Shown piece after piece: positions 19,657-27,525 of a DNA stretch of 47,449 nt. Under the pieces are notes generated by a model, which saw nothing but the letters and a program-made list of their open reading frames with translations, searched no databases and was not told the origin of the DNA. The first letter of the stretch is position 1, and each line of letters starts with the position of its first letter. Made by a program: the position numbers and the translations under genes. This DNA is from an uncultured Chlorobiaceae bacterium (GTDB taxonomy: Bacteria; Bacteroidota; Chlorobiia; Chlorobiales; Chlorobiaceae): contig CAIPMW010000095.1 in the NCBI GenBank assembly GCA_903866255.1, positions 1-47,449 of the forward strand. Direction: 5' to 3'.

Positions 19657-21018
19657 TTATCCAATCGAATAGGTTCCTAACGCCTCCATAATCTCGCCAG
19701 CCCAGAATCCCTTGAAGATGTGCGTATTTGCGTCGTGCATGAATGCCCCTGCCATTTCGCCTTTTGTGGCTTGATGGCTCATCAGCATGGTGTACAGTCG
19801 AGGAATGACGCGTCCAACTATCTGCGGATTTGCACCACACCGTTTGCACAACACAGCCCCCTTGAGCGCAAGAGCAATCGTATGGGGATCCTTATCGCCA
19901 TTCGTAGCTGACGGGGCTGTTGGTGGCTGTTTTTCCGTGAAGGAGGTTGGCACGTAAGCATCTTTCGGGTGCGCGGTGAGCCATGCGTCGAGCCAGCCGA
20001 GAAACGTGGTACACACTTTTGCTGCACTTGCCACGGCGGCGTTGCTGGTTTGTGAGTACACGCAGTGATACCAGAAATCAGCAGTGGCAGCAAATGGTCG
20101 ATACTGAAATCCTCCCCAGAAGGTGTTCGGATCCGGTCCTTCCCACGTAAAGCTGTTTTTCACTGCTTTGCCTAAAAAAGAATCGTCGTAGTGATAGACT
20201 GGCGCAAATGGTCCGGTAATACCAGTGCTTGTTGCATAAGCCGCTTGTGCGTCAATCAGAAATTGCAGGGTATTTGCCGCTGCGGTGTAATCTTGCAGAT
20301 AATGCCATGGCAACGGATCCTGATAGCCTGCATAATATGGGCCACGAAAGATTGGCAAAGAGTTTACAGAGAGGTTTGCACCTTTATTGGTGTATTCAAA
20401 AGGCATGGCACCCTTGTAGGGAATGTTTTTTCTGGGATCAGTAAGCAGCTTGAACTCTCTGAACATGGCATTTCGGGCGTTGAGCCACTTTGCTCTCATC
20501 TCCCCGGCTTCAAGCAGGGCAAAAAGATCAAAAGTGGTAATAAACCAGTGGAGTGAATCGCCAGCAGTTGCAAACTCATTGTGACGCAATTTTCGCCACG
20601 AAGGCCAGCACTCATAGGCCTCGCCATAGGCGATCTGCTCCGATGTATGTCCCTCCTCCTTCGAGTTGAACGAAGCGCCAGCATTAACAATCCAGTGCGA
20701 GCGCCATGGAGCTGTTGAGGGGATAACGCCAAAAAAGAAATAGTTGATGAGCGCGTCGGCAAAGCTCCGGGCTGCCGTCAGATAGCGACTCTCTTTTGTT
20801 GCCTGGTATGCCCTGAGATAGCCTCGAACCATCATGACCTGACTTTCTGAGGTGCAGGCACGCTCCTGATAATAGCCGCCACGCCCCAGCTCATCATCCA
20901 TATTATTACGGACAAGAGCTTCAGGTGTTATCAGATAGGTGCCACTGTACTTGCCACTTTTTGCTTTCCAGTGCTGGATGAAGGTGTCAAGACTTGCTAT
21001 TGCTGCTGCTGCGGGCAT
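19657..21018 (-). CDS. hypothetical protein, possible (alpha/alpha) toroid / six-hairpin fold
   Basis: A 453-aa protein that I do not recognise by name. It is rich in Trp, Tyr and Ala and contains several helical-hairpin stretches (MVRGYLRAYQATKESRYL, LQFLIDAQAAYATSTG, TFLGWLDAWLTAHP) of the kind seen in six-hairpin glycosidase-type toroids. That is only a visual impression and no catalytic residues can be assigned. No signal peptide or membrane helix is evident. The ATG at 21018 has a good ribosome site (GGAGAG, 4 bases before). It is transcribed alone, next to a decayed island on one side and icd on the other. A phage or mobile origin is possible but unproven. Confidence 0.65.
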   Translation of the reverse strand: MPAAAAIASLDTFIQHWKAKSGKYSGTYLITPEALVRNNMDDELGRGGYYQERACTSESQVMMVRGYLRAYQATKESRYLTAARSFADALINYFFFGVIPSTAPWRSHWIVNAGASFNSKEEGHTSEQIAYGEAYECWPSWRKLRHNEFATAGDSLHWFITTFDLFALLEAGEMRAKWLNARNAMFREFKLLTDPRKNIPYKGAMPFEYTNKGANLSVNSLPIFRGPYYAGYQDPLPWHYLQDYTAAANTLQFLIDAQAAYATSTGITGPFAPVYHYDDSFLGKAVKNSFTWEGPDPNTFWGGFQYRPFAATADFWYHCVYSQTSNAAVASAAKVCTTFLGWLDAWLTAHPKDAYVPTSFTEKQPPTAPSATNGDKDPHTIALALKGAVLCKRCGANPQIVGRVIPRLYTMLMSHQATKGEMAGAFMHDANTHIFKGFWAGEIMEALGTYSIG

Positions 21019-21030
21019 GGTTCTCTCCGA

Positions 21031-21106
21031 TTGACATTGTTAATGACAGATGACAAAATATAGTATCATTTTCTTGACATTCCGTTCATCATAATGTAAT
21101 TTGACA
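21031..21106. promoter_or_regulatory. intergenic region with three TTGACA hexamers
   Basis: The 185-base gap between two divergent genes carries TTGACA at 21031, 21074 and 21101, all on the plus strand. The one at 21074 has TAATTT at 17-base spacing, a poor -10. The set may be a plus-strand promoter or a repeated binding site. Confidence 0.3.
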
Positions 21107-21203
21107 CTGTTTTAGTCTGATTAAGCCGAATAAAAGCAGGTATAGAGGGTCGTCACAGGCAACTGTATGCTTGAACATAAAACAAGCTTTTGGAGAAAAA
21201 AAG

Positions 21204-21407
21204 ATGGAAGACCGATGGTTATCTGTTGATGAGATTGGAAGCTATCTCGGCATCAAGCGGGATACGGTTTATAAATGGATAAGTGAAAAAGCCATGCCGG
21301 CACATAAAACAGGGCGGTTATGGAAGTTTAAAAAAGATGAGATTGATAAATGGGTACGCACCAACGGAGCCAGTGACAAAAGTAGCACACATGATGATGA
21401 TAACTGA
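21204..21407 (+). CDS. excisionase-family helix-turn-helix DNA-binding protein
   Basis: A 67-aa protein that is almost entirely a MerR-like winged helix of the excisionase (HTH_17) family: WLSVDEIGSYLGIKRDTVYKWI for recognition, then GRLWKFKKDEIDKWV for the wing and last helix. The ATG at 21204 is preceded 8 bases upstream by GGAG, which favours it over an in-frame TTG at 21171. Such proteins act as directionality factors or as small transcriptional regulators at the head of defence and mobile loci. The end overlaps the start of the next, truncated, frame by 17 bases, which suggests it once led an operon. It appears intact. Confidence 0.85.
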   Translation: MEDRWLSVDEIGSYLGIKRDTVYKWISEKAMPAHKTGRLWKFKKDEIDKWVRTNGASDKSSTHDDDN

Positions 21408-21531
21408 CAGCAAACTCACATACTTCGGATTTAGTACCGAAAGGGGCGGAGCACATATCTCCCGCACAATAATGCTGGAGGAGTTGCGAAAGTTACTCTC
21501 TTTTGTGGAGCATCCATTCATACGGCAATGA
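21391..21531 (+). pseudogene. truncated N-terminal fragment of a defence-island gene (BREX-associated type?)
   Basis: A 46-codon frame starts inside the end of the excisionase-type gene and reads LTYFGFSTERGGAHISRT, then MLEELRKLLSFVEHP, before stopping. From memory this resembles the N-terminus of a much larger protein family that follows an excisionase-like gene in BREX-type loci, but I could not search it. The stop comes abruptly after a coherent amphipathic segment, as expected for a gene cut by deletion. Identity is uncertain; that it is a remnant is more likely than that it is a functional small protein. Confidence 0.45.
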
Positions 21532-21547
21532 CAAAGGAATACATGAT

Positions 21548-22043
21548 ATGATTACTGAACTGAAATTAAAAAACTGGAAAAGTTTCAGGGATGGAACTCT
21601 GTATATCAATCCTGTTCCGAGCCATATGCGGAATTATGTTCCTTTTTCTGAAACGCTCCAGCCTGATGGTTCAAATATTGCAGGTGTACTGGCGGCGCTA
21701 GTGTCGAGTCATGTATGATAAGTCGCATAGGTCTATTTCTCGTATTTTCTATAACGTGTTTTATAGAATAAAGATAATAGGTCAATAGCTGTCCTGATAA
21801 CCATAACTCAACAGTCTCTGTATGCGTGACTCGACACTAGACCCGTTACGAAAAGAAGAGGTTGAAAAAACACTTACCCATTATCTGAAAAAACTTCCTG
21901 AACGTGATATCCAGCGAATCTGGACTGAACCAGTTGGGAAGTTTCAAAATGATGCAATGTTATACTGCCAGGAGAGGTTGATGCAAAAAAATATGGCACG
22001 AGAGAACAGGTATGACCAACAGAACATAACGCATGGATTTTGA
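21548..22043 (+). pseudogene. remnant of AAA-family (RecF/SMC-like) ATPase, deleted and interrupted by a MITE
   Basis: The frame opens with MITELKLKNWKSFRDGTLYI, the typical first strand of OLD/RecF-like ABC ATPases, but the P-loop (GxNxSGKS) that should follow within about 15 residues is missing. It jumps to a segment normally far downstream (SHMRNYVPFSETLQPDGSN). A 139-bp insertion then breaks the frame after GVLAAL. The sequence resumes with DPLRKEEVEKTLTHYLKKL and LPERDIQRIWTEPVGKF and stops before any Walker B or signature motif. Removing the insertion plus one target-site copy joins both halves in frame. So there are three lesions: internal deletion, insertion and loss of the C-terminus. 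Such ATPases are common in defence islands. Not functional as an ATPase. Confidence 0.8.
21698..21840. mobile_element. miniature inverted-repeat transposable element (MITE)
   Basis: Fourteen-base perfect terminal inverted repeats (CTAGTGTCGAGTCA and TGACTCGACACTAG) bound a non-coding 143-base segment. The outer CTAG, or the TA inside it, is the likely target duplication; TA would fit an IS630/Tc1-type transposase, which is inference. An internal hairpin with 8-bp arms (TTCTATAA/TTATAGAA) lies at 21747-21768. There is no transposase, so movement must depend on one elsewhere in the genome. Exact frame restoration of the host gene on removal confirms it as an insertion. Confidence 0.85.
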
Positions 22044-22051
22044 GGTGATGT

Positions 22052-23293
22052 ATGCTGAAAGCTGAATTTTTTGAAATGCTCGCCAATGGTGAGAATTCCG
22101 GTGTGGAATTTAAACGGGATGATATTCGGCCTGAGCAGTTGGCAAAGGAGATTGTTGCTTTTGCGAATGTTCAGGGGGGCCGGATTTTTCTTGGCGTTGA
22201 GGATACTGGTGACTTTACCGGGCTGCAGCGTGCCAATGCCCAGGAGTGGGTTCTGAACGCATTCATGGACAAGGTACATCCTCAAATTATTCCATACTAT
22301 GAGGAGATAGAGCTTGAAAAGGGTTTGCGAATCGGGGTGATAACGATTGCTTCCGGAATATCAAAACCCTATGTGATGCGCCATAATAACCGCGAAGAGG
22401 TCTATATCCGAATGGGCGACCGTTCTGAACTTGCCTCACGGGAACAGCAACTGCGTCTGTTTGAAAGCGGCGGGTTGCTTCATGTTGAGGTGCTGCCGGT
22501 TGCGGGTACATCATTATCCACTCTTGACAAAAGCAGGCTTTCTTATTATCTGCAAGATATTATCAAGGATCCTGAGATCCCATTCACCGATGACGAATGG
22601 GTTGAACGCATGCTTGGTCTTGGGTTGATGGCCGATGATGGTATGGGTAACAGGGTTTGTTCGATAGCCGGATTGCTCTGCTTTGGCATAAAACCCAGGC
22701 GTTTTCTCCGTCAGGCGGGATTGCGGGTAATGGCGTTTCAGGGGGATGATAAAGAATATCAGGCGTTACTCGATGTGGTGCTTGATGCCCCGTTGGTCGG
22801 GCGTTGGCAACGCTCTGCATCAGGGCAAAAAGAGCTGGTTGATGAGGGTTTGATTGAAAAATTTTCTTCAATGATTGAACCCTTTATCACTCAGGAGTCT
22901 GCCGGGATTGATAACAATATGCGGCGGGAAAAAAGCTGGTTTTATCCGTGGGAAGCTATCCGAGAAACCGTTATCAATGCTCTGGCTCACCGTGACTGGA
23001 CAAGGTCTGTTGATATAGAGGTGACAAATTACTCTGATCGACTGGAGGTCATCAGCCCGGGGAAACTCCAGAATTCGATGACGGTCAGCAAAATGGTTGC
23101 CGGGCAACGCTCTCCACGAAATACCCTGATTATGGAAATCTTGCGCGACTATGGGTATGTTGATGCAAGAGGTATGGGAGTACGAACCAAGGTTATTCCC
23201 CTGATGCGCACATTCAATCAGGCAGAGCCGGTATTCGAGGCAACGGAGGATTACATGAAAACAATACTTTACCGGAAGTCTACGGATGAGTAA
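22052..23293 (+). CDS. AlbA_2 (Schlafen-type) domain ATP-binding protein, putative transcriptional regulator
   Basis: A 413-aa protein of the COG2865 type. The N-terminal AlbA_2 domain covers about residues 10-130 (GVEFKRDDI, then EIVAFANVQGGRIFLGVED). The C-terminal half contains a GHKL-like ATP-binding segment: EAIRETVINALAHRDW carries the N-box-like motif, with VISPGKL and a glycine turn (DARGMGVR) after it. Such proteins are annotated as regulators and often sit inside restriction, BREX and other defence loci. A good ribosome site (GAGGTG) precedes the ATG. The frame is full length while its neighbours on both sides are broken, so it may have been kept for its own function or simply not yet decayed. 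The winged helix found at the C-terminus of some relatives is not seen. Confidence 0.82.
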   Translation: MLKAEFFEMLANGENSGVEFKRDDIRPEQLAKEIVAFANVQGGRIFLGVEDTGDFTGLQRANAQEWVLNAFMDKVHPQIIPYYEEIELEKGLRIGVITIASGISKPYVMRHNNREEVYIRMGDRSELASREQQLRLFESGGLLHVEVLPVAGTSLSTLDKSRLSYYLQDIIKDPEIPFTDDEWVERMLGLGLMADDGMGNRVCSIAGLLCFGIKPRRFLRQAGLRVMAFQGDDKEYQALLDVVLDAPLVGRWQRSASGQKELVDEGLIEKFSSMIEPFITQESAGIDNNMRREKSWFYPWEAIRETVINALAHRDWTRSVDIEVTNYSDRLEVISPGKLQNSMTVSKMVAGQRSPRNTLIMEILRDYGYVDARGMGVRTKVIPLMRTFNQAEPVFEATEDYMKTILYRKSTDE

Positions 23294-23580
23294 AGTAATA
23301 CGACATCTTCAGTGTGCCATTCGCAATGCGGCTCTGCATAACCCGGAAGTTGAGGTTGCTCCCGCCTGCATTTTGTGGCCGGATCGTGAGTGGCAGTGGG
23401 AAGCCGTCATTCCGGCGCTGCAAGCTGAAATTGCTGTTGAAAAAGGCGGCTACCGTATTGCTTCTCCCTGTCGCTTGCCGTCGCCAATTGTTTGAGCTTT
23501 CAGACGAGATGGCCACCAAAATCGATATCCAGTTTTACCTGGATGCAATGGATTTCTTGCTGAAAGCTATGGTGGAGTGA
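23286..23580 (+). pseudogene. truncated pglZ-like fragment fused to an unrelated tail
   Basis: A frame starts at 23286, overlapping the end of the previous gene by 8 bases, and encodes VIRHLQCAIRNAALHNP and then APACILWPDREWQWEAVIPAL. This closely recalls the N-terminus of PglZ (type B) phosphatases of BREX systems, normally about 800-900 aa. It turns to nonsense near residue 50 and stops at 23495. A second frame ending at 23580 carries a coherent tail (LFELSDEMATKIDIQFYL, then DAMDFLLKAMVE), as if the 3' end of another gene had been joined by deletion. The pglZ assignment is from memory. Confidence 0.6.
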
Positions 23581-23709
23581 TTGTTGTTTTGTGTAACTTC
23601 CCCGCGTAGTCAGTAAGCCTTTATGAATAAGCGTTCGAACTTGAGTACTTCAAAATAATTAATCGAGGTTCCCCTCAGTTTTAAGCAATAGAACAGGTTA
23701 AGGAAAAGT

Positions 23710-24543
23710 ATGGCACAGAAAACCCTGAACGTGATGTTCATCGGCGATGTTGTTGGCACTCCGGGTCTCCAGATGGTTGGGCGGATGCTTAAAAGTTTTA
23801 TCAGCAAGTATCATGTTGATTTTGTTGTCTGTAATGGTGAGAATGCCCATCATGGAAAGGGTTTGAGCCTTGAGGCCTTGAACCAGCTCCTTGAGGCAGG
23901 TGTCAATGTGGTGACCGGGGGAAATCATACATGGAGCAATTTCAACTTTTTTGATACCCTGAAAACTCATCCGCAGGTGCTGCGCCCGCTGAACTATCCC
24001 AAAGGCACCTATGGTAAAGGCTACGGGATCTACAAGTTGCCGAACGGGATGGGTGAAATTGCTGTCGTCAATCTGCAGGGCAGAACCTTTATGTACTCCA
24101 TCGACTGTCCTTTTCGGACGGCAGACTGGGTGATCAAGCAGATCAGGGAGCAGTCGAAAGAGAGTGTCAAGTGTATTTTTGTTGATATCCATGCCGAAGC
24201 AACAGCCGAAAAGATTGCGCTTGGCTGGTACCTTGACGGCAAGGTTTCTGCGGTGATTGGCACGCACACGCATGTGCCGACGGCCGATGAGCGTATTCTG
24301 CCGAAAGGAACCGGATATTGCACGGATGCTGGTATGACCGGACCGCATCAGTCAGTCATCGGGATGCAGATAAAGTCGGCAACTGACCGGATGCTCTACC
24401 AGACACCCCACAAGTATGAGTGTGCTGAGGATGATGTCCATTTTTCAGGTGTGCTGCTTTCGCTGGAGCTGTCGAGCGGTAAAACCGTTGGCATTCAACG
24501 GCTTTTTTACCCGGAATTTGAGCGAGGGGAGATCAAATACTAA
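23710..24543 (+). CDS. YmdB/TIGR00282-family metallophosphoesterase
   Basis: A 277-aa metallophosphoesterase with the family motifs in order: FIGDVVGTPG, CNGENAHHG, GGNHTWSN, DIHAEATAEK and GTHTHVPTAD. These supply the two-metal site. YmdB of Bacillus hydrolyses 2',3'-cyclic nucleotides and affects biofilm and sporulation decisions; the role in this organism is not known. Length and N-terminus fit the family. A ribosome site (AGGAAAAG) lies immediately before the ATG. It stands alone downstream of the decayed island and converges on fbp, with which it shares a terminator. Confidence 0.92.
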   Translation: MAQKTLNVMFIGDVVGTPGLQMVGRMLKSFISKYHVDFVVCNGENAHHGKGLSLEALNQLLEAGVNVVTGGNHTWSNFNFFDTLKTHPQVLRPLNYPKGTYGKGYGIYKLPNGMGEIAVVNLQGRTFMYSIDCPFRTADWVIKQIREQSKESVKCIFVDIHAEATAEKIALGWYLDGKVSAVIGTHTHVPTADERILPKGTGYCTDAGMTGPHQSVIGMQIKSATDRMLYQTPHKYECAEDDVHFSGVLLSLELSSGKTVGIQRLFYPEFERGEIKY

Positions 24544-24544
24544 C

Positions 24545-24576
24545 AAAAAAGGCCCCTTTGTCAAGGGGTCTTTTTT
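24545..24576. terminator. bidirectional Rho-independent terminator between ymdB-like gene and fbp
   Basis: AAAAAAGGCCCCTT and AAGGGGTCTTTTTT pair over 14 positions with one G-T pair around a 4-base loop. The A-run on one side and T-run on the other suit termination from both strands. It begins 2 bases after one stop codon and ends 23 bases before the other. Confidence 0.93.
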
Positions 24577-24599
24577 GTTGGCGTCGAAGCGATGCCCTT

Positions 24600-25601
24600 T
24601 TATCTCTTTCCCTGCTCAAATTCCTCGGCAACGATCACGTCATCAACGCTGCCAATATAGAGCGGTGTGCGCTGGTGTAGTTCGAGTGGCTGAATATCAA
24701 GGATGCGATCTCTTCCGTTGGTAGCACGGCCACCAGCCTGCTCGCAGATGAAGGCGAGTGGATTTGCTTCATACATGAGGCGAAGCTTTCCTTTGGTATG
24801 CTTTGTGGTTGGTGGATAGATGAAGATACCGCCGGTCAACAGGTTGCGGTGGAAGTCGGCAACCAGGGAACCGATGTAACGGGTGCTGTAAGGGCGATTG
24901 GTGGCTTTGTCCTCCTCCTTGATGTAGTCGAGATATCTCTTTGTTCCCTCATTGAACTGTGCATAAGAGCCCTCGTTGATTGAGTAATATTTGCCGCTTT
25001 TCGGGGTGACGATATTCTCGTGCGAAAGAAGGAACTCTCCGATGGTTGGATCATAGGTGAAGCCATGAACACCGTGTCCGGTGGTATAGACCATCACCAC
25101 TGAAGAGCCGTAGATGACATAGCCAGCCGCCACCTGTTCGTAGCCATGCTGCAGGCAGTCGCTGATGCTCGCTTTGCCGGGGTCGTCACCCTTGAGTTTG
25201 AAGATTGAAAAAATGGTGCCGACGCTGACGTTAACATCAATGTTTGACGATCCATCGAGTGGATCGAAGAGAAGCGCGTAGCTTCCTGATTCGTTTTTTG
25301 GCGGAATAATGACCCCTTCGTTCTCTTCAGAGCCCATGATTGCAAACCGGCCATGCTGGCCGATGGCAGAGATGATTTTTTCATTGGCAAACAGATCAAG
25401 TTTCTTGACCTCTTCACCCTGAACATTGGTGCTGCCTGCAAAACCGAGAATATCGACCAAACCTGCGCGAACAACCTCCCTCCTTACCAGTTTTGCTGCA
25501 AATGCAACATCAGTGAGAAGATCGGTAAGTTCGCCATGCGCTTCCGGAAAAAATTTCTGCTGTTCAAGAATGTGGCGTTCAATGGTAATCAAATTGCTCA
25601 T
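24600..25601 (-). CDS. fbp: fructose-1,6-bisphosphatase class I
   Basis: A 333-aa class I FBPase. The metal and substrate site [12 protein letters not shown], the upstream GSEENEG, and the C-terminal [18 protein letters not shown] block are all intact. It hydrolyses fructose-1,6-bisphosphate to fructose-6-phosphate in gluconeogenesis. In an organism fixing CO2 through the reductive TCA cycle this carries carbon towards glycogen, cell-wall and chlorosome sugars. A ribosome site (GGGGA) lies about 9 bases before the ATG at 25601. It appears monocistronic. Confidence 0.96.
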   Translation of the reverse strand: MSNLITIERHILEQQKFFPEAHGELTDLLTDVAFAAKLVRREVVRAGLVDILGFAGSTNVQGEEVKKLDLFANEKIISAIGQHGRFAIMGSEENEGVIIPPKNESGSYALLFDPLDGSSNIDVNVSVGTIFSIFKLKGDDPGKASISDCLQHGYEQVAAGYVIYGSSVVMVYTTGHGVHGFTYDPTIGEFLLSHENIVTPKSGKYYSINEGSYAQFNEGTKRYLDYIKEEDKATNRPYSTRYIGSLVADFHRNLLTGGIFIYPPTTKHTKGKLRLMYEANPLAFICEQAGGRATNGRDRILDIQPLELHQRTPLYIGSVDDVIVAEEFEQGKR

Positions 25602-25788
25602 GCTTTGTTTCCCCGATGGTTAATGTGTTGATGTGGGACATTGCTGAATCAGTTGGAAATGTAAGAAATATTCATCCCTTCTTTTCATAGTAAAGAGTGT
25701 CAGCGGAGGATGTCAGAATGTTTTTTTCAAGAAAATGCCGACGGGTTCCCTACATTACCCAACAGTTTTTATTACTCTGCTATTTTTC

Positions 25789-27525
25789 ATGAAACGATAC
25801 CGCTGGAATTTACTCTCTCCTGACGAACAGGCTGTTTTTGCTCTTTCGGAGGCGATCAATGTTACCCTGCCCATAGCAAAAGCCTTGTGCAATCGAAGGA
25901 TCTTGACCTTTGCCGAAGCGAAAGATTTTTTTCGTCCATCCCTTTTTGGCCTTCACTCTCCCTTTCTTTTCAAGGATATGGCCCGGGCTGTTGAACGGGT
26001 TGTGTGTGCCATCAGAGAGCATGAAAAGATAATGCTTTATGGTGACTATGATGTTGATGGTACAACTGGCACAGCGATGCTTCTGCTTTTTCTGAAGGAG
26101 ATGGGTGCGGAGCTCTCCTGGCACATTAATGATCGTTTTGTTGAGGGCTATGGTCTGTCGAAGGAGGGGGTTGACTCGGCTATTCAACAGAAGATTGGCC
26201 TTCTTGTCACGATAGATTGTGGTATAAGGGATAACGAAGCAATACGCCAATGCCAGGAACTTGGTATTGATGTGATTGTGTGCGACCACCATGAAGCTGA
26301 TGAACTGCCGCCAGCTTATGCAATTTTGAATCCAAAGGTTCCGGGTTCGACCTATCCGTTTCGTGACTTGTGCGGCTGCGGTGTTGCATTCAAGTTCATT
26401 CAGGCCATAGCGGAGCAGAGCAACGCCGAACCGGAGAGCTGGCAACAATATCTCGATTTTGTAGCCATTGCTACTGCCGCCGACATGGTTGTTCTTGAGG
26501 GCGAAAATCGCACGCTGGTTCGTGAGGGAATTCAGCGAATGCGCACAAAGCCGAGAGTCAATATCAAGGCGATGTTCTCTCTCATGAACGTTACTGCGTC
26601 AGAATTCGGAATGTTTCATATTGCTTTCGGTATTGCGCCGCGTATCAATGCGGCAGGCAGAATGCACTCCGCACACCTTGCAGTTGAGTGGCTTCTTTCG
26701 GATTCGTCAACTGATGCGAGACGGCATGCCGAGGAGCTTGATCGTATCAATTTGGAGAGAAGAGCGTTGGATGCCGATATTATGGCGAAGGCTGAAAAGA
26801 TGCTCGATAACCATTTTGCCTCATGGTGTTCCTCTATTGTGCTTTATGATGAGTCGTGGCATCTTGGAGTGCTGGGTATTGTGGCTTCCAGAATGATTGA
26901 AAAACACTATCTGCCCACAGTCATCCTTGGCGGTATGAACGGGCTCATAAGGGGCTCTGTACGAAGCGTTGAAGGGCTTGATATTCATGCCGTTCTGGAG
27001 CAATGCAGCGACTATCTCGAACAATTTGGGGGGCACCATCAAGCGGCAGGCCTTACGCTGAAGCCTGAGAACCTGGGGGGATTTCGTAAAATGTTTGATG
27101 AGATATGTGGTAATCTTCTCTCCATCACACAACTCCAGAAAGAGCTGCTTGTCGATGCAAAACTGGATCTTGAGCAGGTTACCGATAAATTCATCAATGT
27201 GCTTGAGCAATTTGCCCCTTTTGGGCATGGCAATCGAGAACCGCTGTTTGTTTCAGATAGCCTTACCCTTTTTGGTCAGCCCAAACTGCTCAAGGAGAGG
27301 CATGTGAAGTTTTCGGTAAGGGACAAGAGCGGACGAACGTTTGATGTGATCGGTTTTGATCGTCCTGACATCTATGCCGAGCTTGCTGCTGCGGCTTCTC
27401 CATTGTTTGCCATGGTCTATTCAATTGAGAAAAGGGTTTGGAACAACAAGGTACAGATACAGATAAAACTCAAAGACCTTCAGCTCAGTAAAGGCTTTCA
27501 GGGGGTGGAAACACTTGTTTCATGA
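25789..27525 (+). CDS. recJ: single-stranded-DNA-specific exonuclease RecJ
   Basis: A 578-aa protein with DHH-phosphoesterase motifs YGDYDVDGTTG, TIDCGI and CDHHEAD, followed by ATAADMV, the IAPRINAAGRMH block and the DHHA1 motif GGHHQAAGL, then an OB-like C-terminal domain. RecJ degrades single-stranded DNA 5' to 3' in recombination and repair. I chose the ATG at 25789 because the usual N-terminus begins there (RYRWNLLSP); an in-frame ATG 18 codons earlier adds unrelated residues. The 3' end overlaps the convergent membrane-protein gene by 28 bases. Confidence 0.94.
   Translation: MKRYRWNLLSPDEQAVFALSEAINVTLPIAKALCNRRILTFAEAKDFFRPSLFGLHSPFLFKDMARAVERVVCAIREHEKIMLYGDYDVDGTTGTAMLLLFLKEMGAELSWHINDRFVEGYGLSKEGVDSAIQQKIGLLVTIDCGIRDNEAIRQCQELGIDVIVCDHHEADELPPAYAILNPKVPGSTYPFRDLCGCGVAFKFIQAIAEQSNAEPESWQQYLDFVAIATAADMVVLEGENRTLVREGIQRMRTKPRVNIKAMFSLMNVTASEFGMFHIAFGIAPRINAAGRMHSAHLAVEWLLSDSSTDARRHAEELDRINLERRALDADIMAKAEKMLDNHFASWCSSIVLYDESWHLGVLGIVASRMIEKHYLPTVILGGMNGLIRGSVRSVEGLDIHAVLEQCSDYLEQFGGHHQAAGLTLKPENLGGFRKMFDEICGNLLSITQLQKELLVDAKLDLEQVTDKFINVLEQFAPFGHGNREPLFVSDSLTLFGQPKLLKERHVKFSVRDKSGRTFDVIGFDRPDIYAELAAAASPLFAMVYSIEKRVWNNKVQIQIKLKDLQLSKGFQGVETLVS

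Noticed and set aside
21698-21840. Full insertion sequence
   Set aside because: The segment between the inverted repeats is far too short for a transposase and has no open frame, so it is called a MITE.
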